From positions 1-11,020 of the forward strand of contig JASLDB010000213.1 of assembly GCA_030151665.1 (NCBI GenBank): DNA of 11,020 nucleotides, in the 5' to 3' direction. The notes under the pieces were generated by a model. That model did not search any database. It worked only from the letters and a program-made list of their open reading frames with translations, and was not told the origin of the DNA. Of the stretch, positions 1-7,232 are shown one piece after another; within the stretch, counting starts at the first letter, position 1, and each line of letters starts with the position of its first letter. This stretch comes from Neisseriaceae bacterium (GTDB lineage: Bacteria; Pseudomonadota; Gammaproteobacteria; Burkholderiales; Neisseriaceae). The translations under genes and the position numbers were made by a program.

Positions 1-145
1 TTTGGTCAAAATAGATTTTCTCTTTGGCCATGACTTTGGCTTGAGTAAAGGTTTTGGGTGCATTGGCACTCACGCTAGCCGTTTCTTCTAAACAAGCGGT
101 GAGTGTGATGGCACTTAAAAATAAAGCGACTAATGTTTTTTTCAT
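1..145 (-). CDS. Putative lipoprotein, endonuclease I-like (5' part only)
   Basis: Only the first 48 codons lie in the window; the gene runs off the left edge. The peptide starts MKKTLVALFLSAITLTAC, a lipoprotein signal peptide: two lysines, a hydrophobic core and the lipobox LTAC with Cys18 as the lipidation site. After the cysteine comes an Ala/Ser/Thr-rich linker and then TFTQAKVMAKEKIYFDQ. That stretch resembles the beginning of the mature domain of the endonuclease I (EndA/extracellular DNase) family, where an F-x-x-A-K ... Y-x-D pattern precedes the catalytic region. The catalytic part is not present, so the family call is inference from about 17 residues. Secretion and lipid anchoring are well supported. 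No clear Shine-Dalgarno precedes the ATG at 145. The rpoD terminator separates it from rpoD, so it needs its own promoter in 146-230. Confidence 0.55.
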   Translation of the reverse strand, partial: MKKTLVALFLSAITLTACLEETASVSANAPKTFTQAKVMAKEKIYFDQ

Positions 146-230
146 GGTGTGTTGCGTGTGTTTAATCTAAAGAGGGGTGTTATATCACATATGTGGATGT
201 TATAGAGAAGATAGGGGTAATTTTGGTCAC

Positions 231-255
231 AAAAAAACGAGCCGAAGCTCGTTTT
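231..255 (-). terminator. Intrinsic terminator of rpoD
   Basis: A perfect 9-bp stem (234-242 with 247-255, core ACGAGC/GCTCGT) closes a CGAA tetraloop. On the minus strand it runs into a uridine tract given by the seven A residues at 231-237. It starts 17 bases after the rpoD stop codon and ends the rpsU-yqeY-dnaG-rpoD transcription unit. Confidence 0.88.
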
Positions 256-271
256 GATTGGGATGAATTGC

Positions 272-2233
272 TTATTGTTTGGTTTCTTCACTGTCCAAGA
301 AGCTTTTTAGGCGTTCACTGCGCGTAGGATGGCGCAATTTACGCAAAGCTTTGGCTTCAATTTGGCGAATACGTTCACGTGTTACGTCAAATTGTTTGCC
401 CACTTCTTCCAAAGTGTGGTCGGTATTCATATCAATACCAAAACGCATACGCAAGACCTTGGCTTCGCGTGGGGTTAAGCTTTCCAAAACCTCTTTGGTA
501 ATGGCTTGTAAACCCGTGTACATGGCCGCATCCGATGGCGTCACATTGTTGGAATCTTCAATGAAGTCGCCCAAGTGTGAATCATCATCATCACCAATGG
601 GTGTTTCCATGGAAATAGGCTCTTTGGCAATCTTCATGATTTTTCGAATCTTGTCCTCAGGCATTTCCATTAACTCAGCCAATTTTGCAGAATCCGGATC
701 TTCACCATTTTCTTGCAAGTATTGGCGAGAAATACGGTTCATCTTATTGATGGTTTCAATCATGTGCACAGGGATGCGAATTGTGCGTGCTTGGTCGGCA
801 ATTGAACGGGTAATTGCTTGGCGAATCCACCATGTGGCATACGTTGAAAATTTGTAACCGCGGCGGTATTCAAATTTGTCTACTGCTTTCATCAAGCCAA
901 TATTGCCTTCTTGAATCAAATCCAAGAATTGCAAACCACGGTTGGTGTATTTTTTGGCAATCGAAATCACCAAACGCAAGTTGGCTTGGATCATTTCTTG
1001 CTTAGCAGCATTGGTTTCACGTTCGCCACGCGACATATCACGGCTGATGTTTTTTAATTCATCAATGGTAAGCTTGGTTGTATCTTGAATGGCTTGAATA
1101 GATTCTTGCTTTTCCGTGATAGCATGTTGGAAGCGGGTTAGTGCATCGGTCCAAGCATGGTTTTTATTCAATTCACTTTCTAACCAGCTCGGGTCAGTAA
1201 TGTGAGGAACCACGTGTTTGCGGAAGTAATCAGCATCCATGTGGATGTGTGCCAAACAAATATCACGAATATCACGTTCAAAACGGCGAACATCACTCAC
1301 GTGTTTATTCAAGGTGTCACATAAATTTTCAATTTGGCGAGTGGCAAAACGAACTTGCAATAAGTCATTGGTAATGTCGGCACGCAAAACATCAAATTCT
1401 TTGCATTTTCGACCTTTTTCAGCCAATAAAGACAACATTTGTTCATACTTCACTTGGATGCCATCAAAATGTGCCAAGGCAGTGATTTTCAATTCTTCCA
1501 AGTTGGCACTGGCAATTGCAGCGCTGTTATCTTCTTCATCTTCATCTTCATCAGCTGCTTCGTCATCGGCTTCGATTTCATCATCAGCTTTGACTTCAGT
1601 AACCGCAGGCGTGTCGGTGGTGTTGATTAAATCCACATCTTCTTCATTGGGATCAATCATGGCTTCAATGACTTCATCAATGCGAATTTCATCATTGCGA
1701 ACACGGTCAATTAAAGCCAAAATTTCACCAATGGAGGCGGGGCAATAGCTAATGGCTTCAATCATGCCTTTTAAGGCAGCTTCAATTTTTTTGGCGATGA
1801 TGATTTCATCTTCGCGAGTTAATAGGTCAACTTGGCCCATTTCACGCATGTACATGCGAACAGGGTCAGTGGTGCGACCAAACTCAGAGTCCGCACTGGA
1901 TAAAGCCGCTTCAGCTTCAGCCACCGCATCTTCATCGGTAACACCTGCTGTGCCATCAGACATCAATAGGGATTCAGCATCAGGTGCAACTTCTGTTACT
2001 TGAATGCCTAAGCCAGAAATCATGCTAACAATATTGTCGATTTGTTCAGAATCAGACATATCATCAGGTAAGTGGTCATTGATTTCAGCATAAGTGATGT
2101 AGCCACGTTCTTTGCCCAAAACAATCAGGCGACGTAAACGAATACGTTGCTCTTCCACGGTCAGTGGACGATCATCATCTTCATTCTCTTCGTCTGCTTC
2201 TGGGTTTTGATTTTTATTCAGTGGATTGGCCAT
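272..2233 (-). CDS. rpoD: RNA polymerase primary sigma factor RpoD (sigma-70)
   Basis: This 653-residue protein is the housekeeping sigma factor, which directs core RNA polymerase to -35/-10 promoters. Domains seen in order: sigma region 1.1 (about 24-100); region 1.2 with DPVRMYMREMG at 123-133; a non-conserved region (about 165-385) with a very acidic run of Asp/Glu/Ala at about 213-236; region 2 with the core-binding and -10 melting motifs at about 412-482 (NLRLVISIAKKY, DLIQEGNIGLMKAV, FSTYATWWIRQAI); region 3 from about 490; region 4 at about 584-645 with the -35-reading helix EEVGKQFDVTRERIRQIEAK. Length is in the normal range for a proteobacterial sigma-70 (E. coli 613), the excess lying in the acidic insert. 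The start ATG at 2233 has a strong GAGAAGGA just upstream. It lies 72 bases after the dnaG stop as the last gene of the cluster, and its own terminator follows. Confidence 0.98.
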   Translation of the reverse strand: MANPLNKNQNPEADEENEDDDRPLTVEEQRIRLRRLIVLGKERGYITYAEINDHLPDDMSDSEQIDNIVSMISGLGIQVTEVAPDAESLLMSDGTAGVTDEDAVAEAEAALSSADSEFGRTTDPVRMYMREMGQVDLLTREDEIIIAKKIEAALKGMIEAISYCPASIGEILALIDRVRNDEIRIDEVIEAMIDPNEEDVDLINTTDTPAVTEVKADDEIEADDEAADEDEDEEDNSAAIASANLEELKITALAHFDGIQVKYEQMLSLLAEKGRKCKEFDVLRADITNDLLQVRFATRQIENLCDTLNKHVSDVRRFERDIRDICLAHIHMDADYFRKHVVPHITDPSWLESELNKNHAWTDALTRFQHAITEKQESIQAIQDTTKLTIDELKNISRDMSRGERETNAAKQEMIQANLRLVISIAKKYTNRGLQFLDLIQEGNIGLMKAVDKFEYRRGYKFSTYATWWIRQAITRSIADQARTIRIPVHMIETINKMNRISRQYLQENGEDPDSAKLAELMEMPEDKIRKIMKIAKEPISMETPIGDDDDSHLGDFIEDSNNVTPSDAAMYTGLQAITKEVLESLTPREAKVLRMRFGIDMNTDHTLEEVGKQFDVTRERIRQIEAKALRKLRHPTRSERLKSFLDSEETKQ

Positions 2234-2305
2234 ATTTCCTTCTCATTATGAATGAGTTAATCACAAAAAATGCACGTACTGGTGAGTTAGCAGTTCAATT
2301 GGCAA

Positions 2306-4072
2306 CTAACTTCGGCATAGTAATGCCAGTAACAAGCGGTTTTCTGCAGGTGTCAGTCCGCCTTGTTTGGTTTTAAAGGTTAGCTGCTGAATTTGTAACT
2401 TTTTGTTATCAGCCAGTATTTTGTGCATTCCTTCGATGAAAGCTTGTTTTGCTTCATCAGTTTGTTCAATTTCTTGCTCAATGCTCTCAAAAGCCTGTTT
2501 GAATAACTGAATTAAATCAGATTCATATTGGCTACCACGAACATGTTCTAGCACTTGGGCGCTAGATGTTATTTTGGGGTGTAATTTTAGCATATCTGTC
2601 AAATAGGCTAAACAAGCAAAATCACCATTCACTGATAAATATTCAGGTATCTCAATATATGAGGCCCATTGCGGATTTATCAAGAGCGTAATGATTTGTT
2701 TTTGTACCAAAGGTGGCATGTCAGGTTGGCGAAATGTTTTTACCGGTAACCGATAGCTTTTCATTCGCGTTGTGCGTTTTAGTGGCGCATCATCAACCAA
2801 TTGCATTAAGTCATGTAAGTCAATGTCAACCAAAGATGATAATTGCTGCATCAGCAAGTAATGCAAGGCTTTTGCTTTGATCTGTTGAATCAGTGGTTTG
2901 GCTTTTTTGATTAATTCAGCCTTGCCTTCTTGGTTGTTTAAGTCCAAATCTTGGCACAAATGGCGAAAGAAATATTTTGATAAAGTCTGACTGTTTTCGA
3001 GCAGTAAAATTTCAAATTGTTCTTTGCCAAATGCTTGGACATAACTATCTGGGTCATGCTCTGCGGGTAAAAACAAAAAATGCAAAGTTTTGTCATCTTG
3101 CAACAGTGGTAGGGCATTTTCCAATGCTCGCCAGGCTGCTTTTTGACCAGCATTATCGCCATCGAAAGCAAAATACACATCATTGGTCTGTCGAAACAGG
3201 GTTTTGATGTGTGTTGCTGATGTGGCGGTTCCCAATGCTGCAACAGCATATTGAATACCGTGCTGAAATAGGGTGACGGCATCCATGTAACCTTCGACCA
3301 CTAAAACACGATTATGTTCTTTAATTGCTGCCCGTGCCTCAAATAAACCGTATAATTCCTTGCCTTTTTCAAATAGCGGGGTTTCTGGTGAGTTAAGGTA
3401 TTTCGGTTCGCCTTGGTCCAATATACGGCCACCAAAGCCAATAACATGACCAGTTTGGTTGCGAATGGGGAACATGATGCGGTCGCGAAAGCGATCGTAA
3501 TATTTACCTTCTTTTTCAATGACCAAGCCTGTTTGGACTAGCTGCTCATTGGGGTAATTTGGAAAGATGGCTTGCAAGGCTTGCCAATCATTTGGCGAAT
3601 AGCCAATGCCATAATGTTCAATGGTTTGAGCGCTTAGCGATCGACCTTGTACATATAAACTTGCCCGCTGGTTTTTGGGCAATTGGTTTTGGTAAAACTG
3701 TGCAGCTTGTAAGCACAGATCTTCCAATGTGAGTTTTAAGGCTTTTTTTTGTTTGCTAACGGCAGCTTCTATTGGGTTGTGCGTTTTGGGTACTTTGAGC
3801 CCTGTGCGATCAGCAAGGTACTCTACCGCTTCAACAAAAGCCAAACCTTGGTATTCCATGACAAAGCCAATGGCGCTGCCATGCGCACCGCAGCCAAAGC
3901 AATGGTAAAATTGTTTGCTTGGGCTGACGGTGAATGAGGGGGATTTTTCCTTGTGAAAAGGGCAGCAGGCCATGTAATTTTGGCCACCCTTTTTTAAAGG
4001 GACTTGCTCATCAATAATGTCGACTATGTCTACTTTGCTGAGTAAGTCATCAATAAAATCGCTGGGTATCAT
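2306..4072 (-). CDS. dnaG: DNA primase DnaG
   Basis: DnaG synthesises the RNA primers for leading- and lagging-strand replication and is recruited by DnaB helicase. The 588-residue product has the three expected parts. First is an N-terminal CHC2 zinc-binding domain with C37, H40, C58 and C61 (CCPFHKEKSPSF and FYHCFGCGAHG). Second is a catalytic core with YGIGYSP at 154-160 and the Toprim acidic residues E260 (VVEGYMD) and D305/D307 (FAFDGDNAG). Third is a weakly conserved C-terminal helicase-interaction domain from about 450. Length is close to E. coli (581). The ATG overlaps the yqeY stop by one base in the arrangement TAATG, which suggests translational coupling. It stops with TAG at 2306-2308. 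ppGpp is known to inhibit primase in several bacteria, which makes the neighbouring spoT notable. No defect is seen. Confidence 0.98.
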   Translation of the reverse strand: MIPSDFIDDLLSKVDIVDIIDEQVPLKKGGQNYMACCPFHKEKSPSFTVSPSKQFYHCFGCGAHGSAIGFVMEYQGLAFVEAVEYLADRTGLKVPKTHNPIEAAVSKQKKALKLTLEDLCLQAAQFYQNQLPKNQRASLYVQGRSLSAQTIEHYGIGYSPNDWQALQAIFPNYPNEQLVQTGLVIEKEGKYYDRFRDRIMFPIRNQTGHVIGFGGRILDQGEPKYLNSPETPLFEKGKELYGLFEARAAIKEHNRVLVVEGYMDAVTLFQHGIQYAVAALGTATSATHIKTLFRQTNDVYFAFDGDNAGQKAAWRALENALPLLQDDKTLHFLFLPAEHDPDSYVQAFGKEQFEILLLENSQTLSKYFFRHLCQDLDLNNQEGKAELIKKAKPLIQQIKAKALHYLLMQQLSSLVDIDLHDLMQLVDDAPLKRTTRMKSYRLPVKTFRQPDMPPLVQKQIITLLINPQWASYIEIPEYLSVNGDFACLAYLTDMLKLHPKITSSAQVLEHVRGSQYESDLIQLFKQAFESIEQEIEQTDEAKQAFIEGMHKILADNKKLQIQQLTFKTKQGGLTPAENRLLLALLCRS

Positions 4073-4518
4073 TATTGGCTTAATGCGTCTTTTAATAGTT
4101 TACTAACCATTGCCATATCGGCTTTGCCGGATAGTTGGCTTTTTAAAATACCCATTACCTTGCCCATTTGTGCCATGCCTTTGGCATCTGTTTGGGCAAT
4201 GGCAGCGGCAATAACATTGGATACTTCGGTTTCGTCCATCATTTGGGGCATGTAAACCATTAAAATGGCAATTTCGGCTTCTTCTTTTTGAGCCATGTCA
4301 CTGCGATTAGCGTCATGGTAGATTTTGGCTGCATCTTTGCGTTGTTTGATCATTTTGGTCAAGATTGCAATAATGGCAGTTTCGTCGGCTTCAATTTGTT
4401 CGTCGACTTCGATTTGTTTAATGGCTGCGGTTAACATGCGTAAAGTGGTCAATTTGTCACTTTCTTTAGCACGCATGGCATTTTTAATGTCTTCTTGGAT
4501 CTGCGTTTTTAAGCTCAT
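4072..4518 (-). CDS. yqeY: YqeY/GatB-like (Asn/Gln amidotransferase C-domain) protein
   Basis: A 148-residue, largely helical soluble protein of the YqeY family, which resembles the tail domain of the GatB subunit of Asp/Glu-tRNA amidotransferase. It contains the family features TLRMLTAAIKQIEVDEQ (about 25-41), ILTKMIKQRKDAAKIY, EEAEIAILMVYMPQMM and a C-terminal GKVMGILKSQLSGKADM. The family's physiological role is not firmly established. It lacks the GatB catalytic domain and is unlikely to act alone in transamidation. It sits between rpsU and dnaG, as in many beta- and gammaproteobacteria. Two in-frame starts six bases apart are possible (4524 and 4518). I chose 4518 because homologues begin MSLK, while the AGGAAAAG upstream would serve 4524 with a short spacer. 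Its stop shares one base with the dnaG start. Confidence 0.93.
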   Translation of the reverse strand: MSLKTQIQEDIKNAMRAKESDKLTTLRMLTAAIKQIEVDEQIEADETAIIAILTKMIKQRKDAAKIYHDANRSDMAQKEEAEIAILMVYMPQMMDETEVSNVIAAAIAQTDAKGMAQMGKVMGILKSQLSGKADMAMVSKLLKDALSQ

Positions 4519-4539
4519 CGTCATCTTTTCCTATAAACA

Positions 4540-4570
4540 TAAACACCGCAACGAATGGTTGCGGTGTTTA
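4540..4570 (-). terminator. Intercistronic hairpin between rpsU and yqeY (attenuator/partial terminator)
   Basis: A perfect 13-bp stem (4540-4552 with 4558-4570, core ACCGCAAC/GTTGCGGT) with a 5-nt loop lies between rpsU and yqeY. On the minus strand it is followed by TGTTTATAGG, an interrupted and therefore weak uridine tract, so read-through into yqeY-dnaG-rpoD is expected. E. coli has a partial terminator at the equivalent place in its rpsU-dnaG-rpoD operon, which lets S21 be made in excess over primase; this hairpin probably plays the same part. It could alternatively be an mRNA processing or stabilising structure. Confidence 0.65.
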
Positions 4571-4599
4571 ATTATAACGCTTCTAAATACGGCTGTGTA
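4571..4599 (-). promoter_or_regulatory. Candidate secondary promoter for yqeY-dnaG-rpoD
   Basis: Reading the minus strand, TACACA (-35, 4594-4599) is followed by 17 bases and a perfect TATAAT (-10, 4571-4576). The predicted start lies about seven bases downstream, inside the 5' arm of the 4540-4570 hairpin. The -35 matches consensus at 4 of 6 positions. The -35 overlaps a small perfect stem-loop, GGCTGT/ACAGCC at 4591-4605, just after the rpsU stop. Confidence 0.4.
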
Positions 4600-4613
4600 A
4601 CAGCCTGACTATT

Positions 4614-4826
4614 TTAGTAGTATTTAGGAGGCAATTGTTGGCTACGTAGGCGTTTTTGCAAACGTTTAACGGCAGCAGCTTTTTTGCGTTTGCGTTCTGT
4701 TGTTGGTTTTTCGTAAGCTTCACGAGCACGCAATTCAGTCAAAAGACCTGTTTTTTCAACAGAGCGTTTAAAGCGACGCATCGCAACTTCAAATGGTTCA
4801 TTTTCTTTTACGCGAACAGCTGGCAT
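4614..4826 (-). CDS. rpsU: 30S ribosomal protein S21
   Basis: The 70-residue, highly basic product matches bS21 along its whole length: start MPAVRVKENEPFEVAMRRFK, a middle section EKTGLLTELRAREAYEKP, and a lysine/arginine-rich C-terminal helix ending PPKYY. S21 binds the 30S platform near the anti-Shine-Dalgarno region and supports initiation on natural mRNAs. The ATG at 4826 has AAGGA (4833-4837) six bases upstream. It is the first gene of the rpsU-yqeY-dnaG-rpoD cluster. There is no room for a promoter between it and the terminator at 4857-4882, so it is read from further upstream, through that terminator. Confidence 0.98.
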   Translation of the reverse strand: MPAVRVKENEPFEVAMRRFKRSVEKTGLLTELRAREAYEKPTTERKRKKAAAVKRLQKRLRSQQLPPKYY

Positions 4827-4856
4827 AAAAATTCCTTAGTGTCTAATTGGGGTAAT

Positions 4857-4882
4857 AAAAAAATAAAGCTCACATTGAGCTT
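4857..4882 (-). terminator. Intrinsic terminator just upstream of rpsU
   Basis: On the minus strand a perfect 7-bp stem AAGCTCA/TGAGCTT (4876-4882 with 4866-4872) with a 3-nt loop is followed by UA and then seven uridines (A residues at 4857-4863). It lies only 30 bases before the rpsU start codon. It would end spoT transcripts and the short leader RNA starting near 5015. Because rpsU follows with no promoter in between, it may act as a partial or conditional terminator for rpsU. Confidence 0.7.
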
Positions 4883-4908
4883 GGTGTTGCTTTGTTTAAA
4901 TATCGGCT

Positions 4909-4995
4909 TTATTCGGCAATGTTACCACCGAAAACAACAATCACCCCCTTAGGCAATTTAGGCATTTGCATCGCTAGACCGATAAAACTAGCCAT
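4909..4995 (-). CDS. Possible 28-codon small ORF within the rpsU leader
   Basis: An ATG at 4995 opens a 28-codon frame ending in TAA at 4909-4911. The peptide starts MASFIGLAMQMPKLPKG and continues hydrophobic (VIVVFGG) before ending NIAE. It would begin about 20 nt after the predicted transcription start, so it could be a leader peptide. Against this, no Shine-Dalgarno is visible, the ATG sits in a small hairpin (4994-5006), and the same bases take part in the proposed RNA fold. I consider it more likely non-coding. Confidence 0.15.
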   Translation of the reverse strand: MASFIGLAMQMPKLPKGVIVVFGGNIAE

Positions 4996-5007
4996 ACAAG
5001 ATGTATT

Positions 5008-5039
5008 CGAAAAGATTGAGAATTATTTCAATCTTTTCG
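5008..5039. promoter_or_regulatory. 12-bp dyad flanking the -10 of the rpsU/leader promoter (possible operator)
   Basis: The arms CGAAAAGATTGA (5008-5019) and TCAATCTTTTCG (5028-5039) are perfect inverted repeats. The 8-bp gap (5020-5027) contains the -10 hexamer. One arm fills the promoter spacer and the other covers the predicted start site, which fits a repressor operator. The six T residues at 5040-5045 would also make it a plus-strand terminator, but no plus-strand gene lies upstream. It is not a good minus-strand terminator for spoT because no uridine tract follows on that strand. Confidence 0.5.
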
Positions 5040-5050
5040 TTTTTTGTCAA
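5022..5050 (-). promoter_or_regulatory. Strong sigma-70 promoter upstream of rpsU
   Basis: On the minus strand a perfect -35 TTGACA (5045-5050), a 17-base spacer and -10 AATAAT (5022-5027, 5 of 6) are present. The -35 begins nine bases after the spoT stop codon. It should drive the leader RNA and, by read-through, rpsU and the genes beyond. Confidence 0.7.
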
Positions 5051-5058
5051 GCAAAAAA

Positions 5059-7221
5059 TTAATTGCGGGTGATTTTGTGTATTTGGGGAATGGAATGCAT
5101 GTCCCGCATAATGCGATTAATTTGTTGGACATTCATCACACGCAAGCGGAAAGTGAAGGTGATAAACCCTTCTGTACCATCTTGTTTTTCGGATGGTGTC
5201 GAAACCGACTCAATGTTGGCATTTTCCGCAGAAATAATATTGGCAATACTGGCCAATAAGCCATGTGCATCCATGGCAGTAATGGTCATGGTACACAAAT
5301 AGCTCTTCGACTGATTATTGACCATATCCCAATTGGCATCTAGCTGATAATCAGGGTCAGATTTCAGTAAATTAGCACAATTGTCACGGTGAATCATTAA
5401 GCCTTGTTCTTTAATTAACACGGCTCGAATATTGTCCCCAGGGATAGGGTTGCAACAATTCGCTAGGTGTACGCTATTGGTTTCGCTGCCGCTAATGGTT
5501 ACTGGGCCTAACTTGACATTGTCACCCAAGTGTTGACCTGCCAAGGTGATTAGCTCTTTGGCTACGACCACAGGCAAAGTGCGACCCATGCCCACATCGT
5601 ATAAAACATCTTCAAAACCAATGTTTTTACTGGTTAATGAAGCCAAGTAAGCATCTTTGACTTCTTCTGATAACAAAACATCGCGTGGCAGTAAGCTTGC
5701 CAAGGTTTTATTGAGTAAATTCTCACCCAAAGAAACGGCATCTTTGCGGTTCATGTTTTTAACATAGCTACGGATGGCACTGCGAGCGCGGCCAGTGGCC
5801 ACAAAACTGAGCCAAGCTGGGTTGGGGTTGGTTTTGTTGGAGGTGATAATCTCAACGGTGTCACCTGTTTTTAACTTGGTGCGTAGCGGTGCCATGGTGT
5901 TGTTAATACGCGCAGCAACGCATCGATGGCCAATGTCAGTGTGAACGGCATAAGCAAAGTCAATCGGGGTCGCGCCACGGGGCATAACAATAATTTTCCC
6001 TTTGGGTGTAAACAAATACACTTCGTCAGGGAATAAATCAATTTTGACATGTTCCAAAAACTCAATGGCATTGTCACTTTCGGCTTGCATGTCCATGATG
6101 TCTTGTAGCCATTGGTGGGTACGCACGTTGGCAGCATCAAATGATGTGCCATCTGATTTGTACATCCAATGACTGGCAATGCCGCCATCTGCAATGCCAT
6201 CCATTTCACGGGTGCGAATTTGCACTTCAATGGGTAGGCCGTAGGGGCCGATGAGGGTGGTATGCAAGCTTTGGTAGCCATTATTTTTAGGAATGGCAAT
6301 GTAATCTTTGACCTTGCCTGGTTTGGGTTTATAAAGCGTGTGCAATGCACCCAAAGCCAAATAACAGGCAGGGATACTGTCAACAACGACACGAAAACCG
6401 TAAATATCCATGACGTCAGCAAAATGTAAGCCCTTGGCTTGCATTTTTTTGTAAATGCTATACAAGTTCTTTTCACGACCTTTGATTCTGGCTTCAATGT
6501 TAAATGCCAATAATCGTTGGCTGAATGCTTGCAATACTTTGCCGACCACATCGCGACGATTGCGCCTTGATGCTTTAATCGCTTTGGTTAAAACTTTATA
6601 GCGATTGGGGTGCAAGTGTTGAAAAGATAAATCTTGTAATTCACGGTATACATTATTGAGACCAATGCGATTGGCCAGTTGGGCGTAAATCTCCAAAGTT
6701 TCGTTGGCGATGCGACGTTGTTTTTCTGGTCGCATGACATCCAAGGTGCGCATATTGTGCAATCGGTCTGCCAATTTAATCACAATGACGCGAATGTCTT
6801 GTACCATTGCCAAAATCATCTTGCGAAAGCTCTCAGCTTGGTGTTGTTGTTTGCTTTCGTATTCTAGTTTTTCAAGTTTGGAGAGACCATCGACAATATT
6901 GGCGATGGTTTCATTGAACTCTGCTGCCAATTGCATTTTGGTGGTGCCCGTGTCTTCTAGGACATCGTGCATCAAACCTGCGCAAATGGCTATCGCATCC
7001 AAGTGCCAAGTGGCCAGCTCAGTTGCTACCGCAATAGGGTGGGTGATGTAGGGTTCACCAGTCTGACGTGTTTGTCCTTGGTGAGCGGCATTGGCATAAT
7101 CGCAAGCGCGCGTTACCAGCGCCAAGTCATCAGGCTTTAAATAATCAAGAACAGCAAAAAGTTGGTTTTTGGCTTCTTGAGAAAGTGGTGCATAAGGCAC
7201 TTCAGAGTAATGAACCGTCAT
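5059..7221 (-). CDS. spoT: Bifunctional (p)ppGpp synthetase/hydrolase SpoT (RelA/SpoT family)
   Basis: This 720-residue long RSH protein makes and breaks the alarmone (p)ppGpp. The N-terminal HD hydrolase domain carries the full catalytic set: R52, H61, H85-D86, E89-D90, D152 and N156 (HPIAVA, MHDVLED, KLADRLHNMRTL). The synthetase domain follows (about 240-350) with GREKNLYSIYKKM, GFRVVV, the loop KPKPGKVKDYIAIP and NGYQSLHTT, then EVQIRT. The loop is of the basic RxKD type typical of SpoT/Rel, not the acidic ExDD of RelA. Then come TGS (about 395-460), a helical/zinc-finger-like region with ANCCNPIPGD and HRDNC (588-615), and a C-terminal ACT domain (about 641-720) with AHGLLASIANIISAENANIESV. 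Both activities look intact from residues present. It starts 11 bases after rpoZ; the ribosome binding site is weak, suggesting coupling. Confidence 0.96.
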   Translation of the reverse strand: MTVHYSEVPYAPLSQEAKNQLFAVLDYLKPDDLALVTRACDYANAAHQGQTRQTGEPYITHPIAVATELATWHLDAIAICAGLMHDVLEDTGTTKMQLAAEFNETIANIVDGLSKLEKLEYESKQQHQAESFRKMILAMVQDIRVIVIKLADRLHNMRTLDVMRPEKQRRIANETLEIYAQLANRIGLNNVYRELQDLSFQHLHPNRYKVLTKAIKASRRNRRDVVGKVLQAFSQRLLAFNIEARIKGREKNLYSIYKKMQAKGLHFADVMDIYGFRVVVDSIPACYLALGALHTLYKPKPGKVKDYIAIPKNNGYQSLHTTLIGPYGLPIEVQIRTREMDGIADGGIASHWMYKSDGTSFDAANVRTHQWLQDIMDMQAESDNAIEFLEHVKIDLFPDEVYLFTPKGKIIVMPRGATPIDFAYAVHTDIGHRCVAARINNTMAPLRTKLKTGDTVEIITSNKTNPNPAWLSFVATGRARSAIRSYVKNMNRKDAVSLGENLLNKTLASLLPRDVLLSEEVKDAYLASLTSKNIGFEDVLYDVGMGRTLPVVVAKELITLAGQHLGDNVKLGPVTISGSETNSVHLANCCNPIPGDNIRAVLIKEQGLMIHRDNCANLLKSDPDYQLDANWDMVNNQSKSYLCTMTITAMDAHGLLASIANIISAENANIESVSTPSEKQDGTEGFITFTFRLRVMNVQQINRIMRDMHSIPQIHKITRN

Positions 7222-7232
7222 ACATTAAATCT

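Larger units (their letters stand above)
4857..5015 (-). ncRNA. Candidate structured leader RNA or small RNA upstream of rpsU
   Basis: A transcript from the promoter at 5022-5050 would begin near 5015 and reach the terminator at 4857-4882, about 155-160 nt. It can fold into several elements: a small hairpin at 4994-5006; a GCTAG/CTAGC hairpin at 4973-4992; and a bulged long-range helix of about 13 bp joining 4932-4945 to 4883-4897. That helix encloses a UUCGG/CCGAA hairpin (4912-4932), whose UUCGG arm could instead pair with the second GCCGA at 4903-4907. The long helix ends at 4883, immediately next to the terminator stem, so the two could stack. This looks like a riboswitch/attenuator or independent small RNA layout. 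I do not recognise it as a named family. The pairing is by eye, not by energy calculation. Confidence 0.45.

Noticed and set aside
186..195. Palindrome CACATATGTG upstream of the lipoprotein gene
   Set aside because: Ten bases is too short to call an operator without other copies or a convincing promoter beside it.
1239..1748. 169-codon plus-strand frame rich in serine
   Set aside because: Antisense shadow of the acidic GAA/GAT-rich part of rpoD; serine runs are the reverse complement of Asp/Glu codons.
5871..6551. 226-codon open frame on the minus strand
   Set aside because: It lies entirely inside spoT in another frame and has no domain resemblance; spoT is intact.
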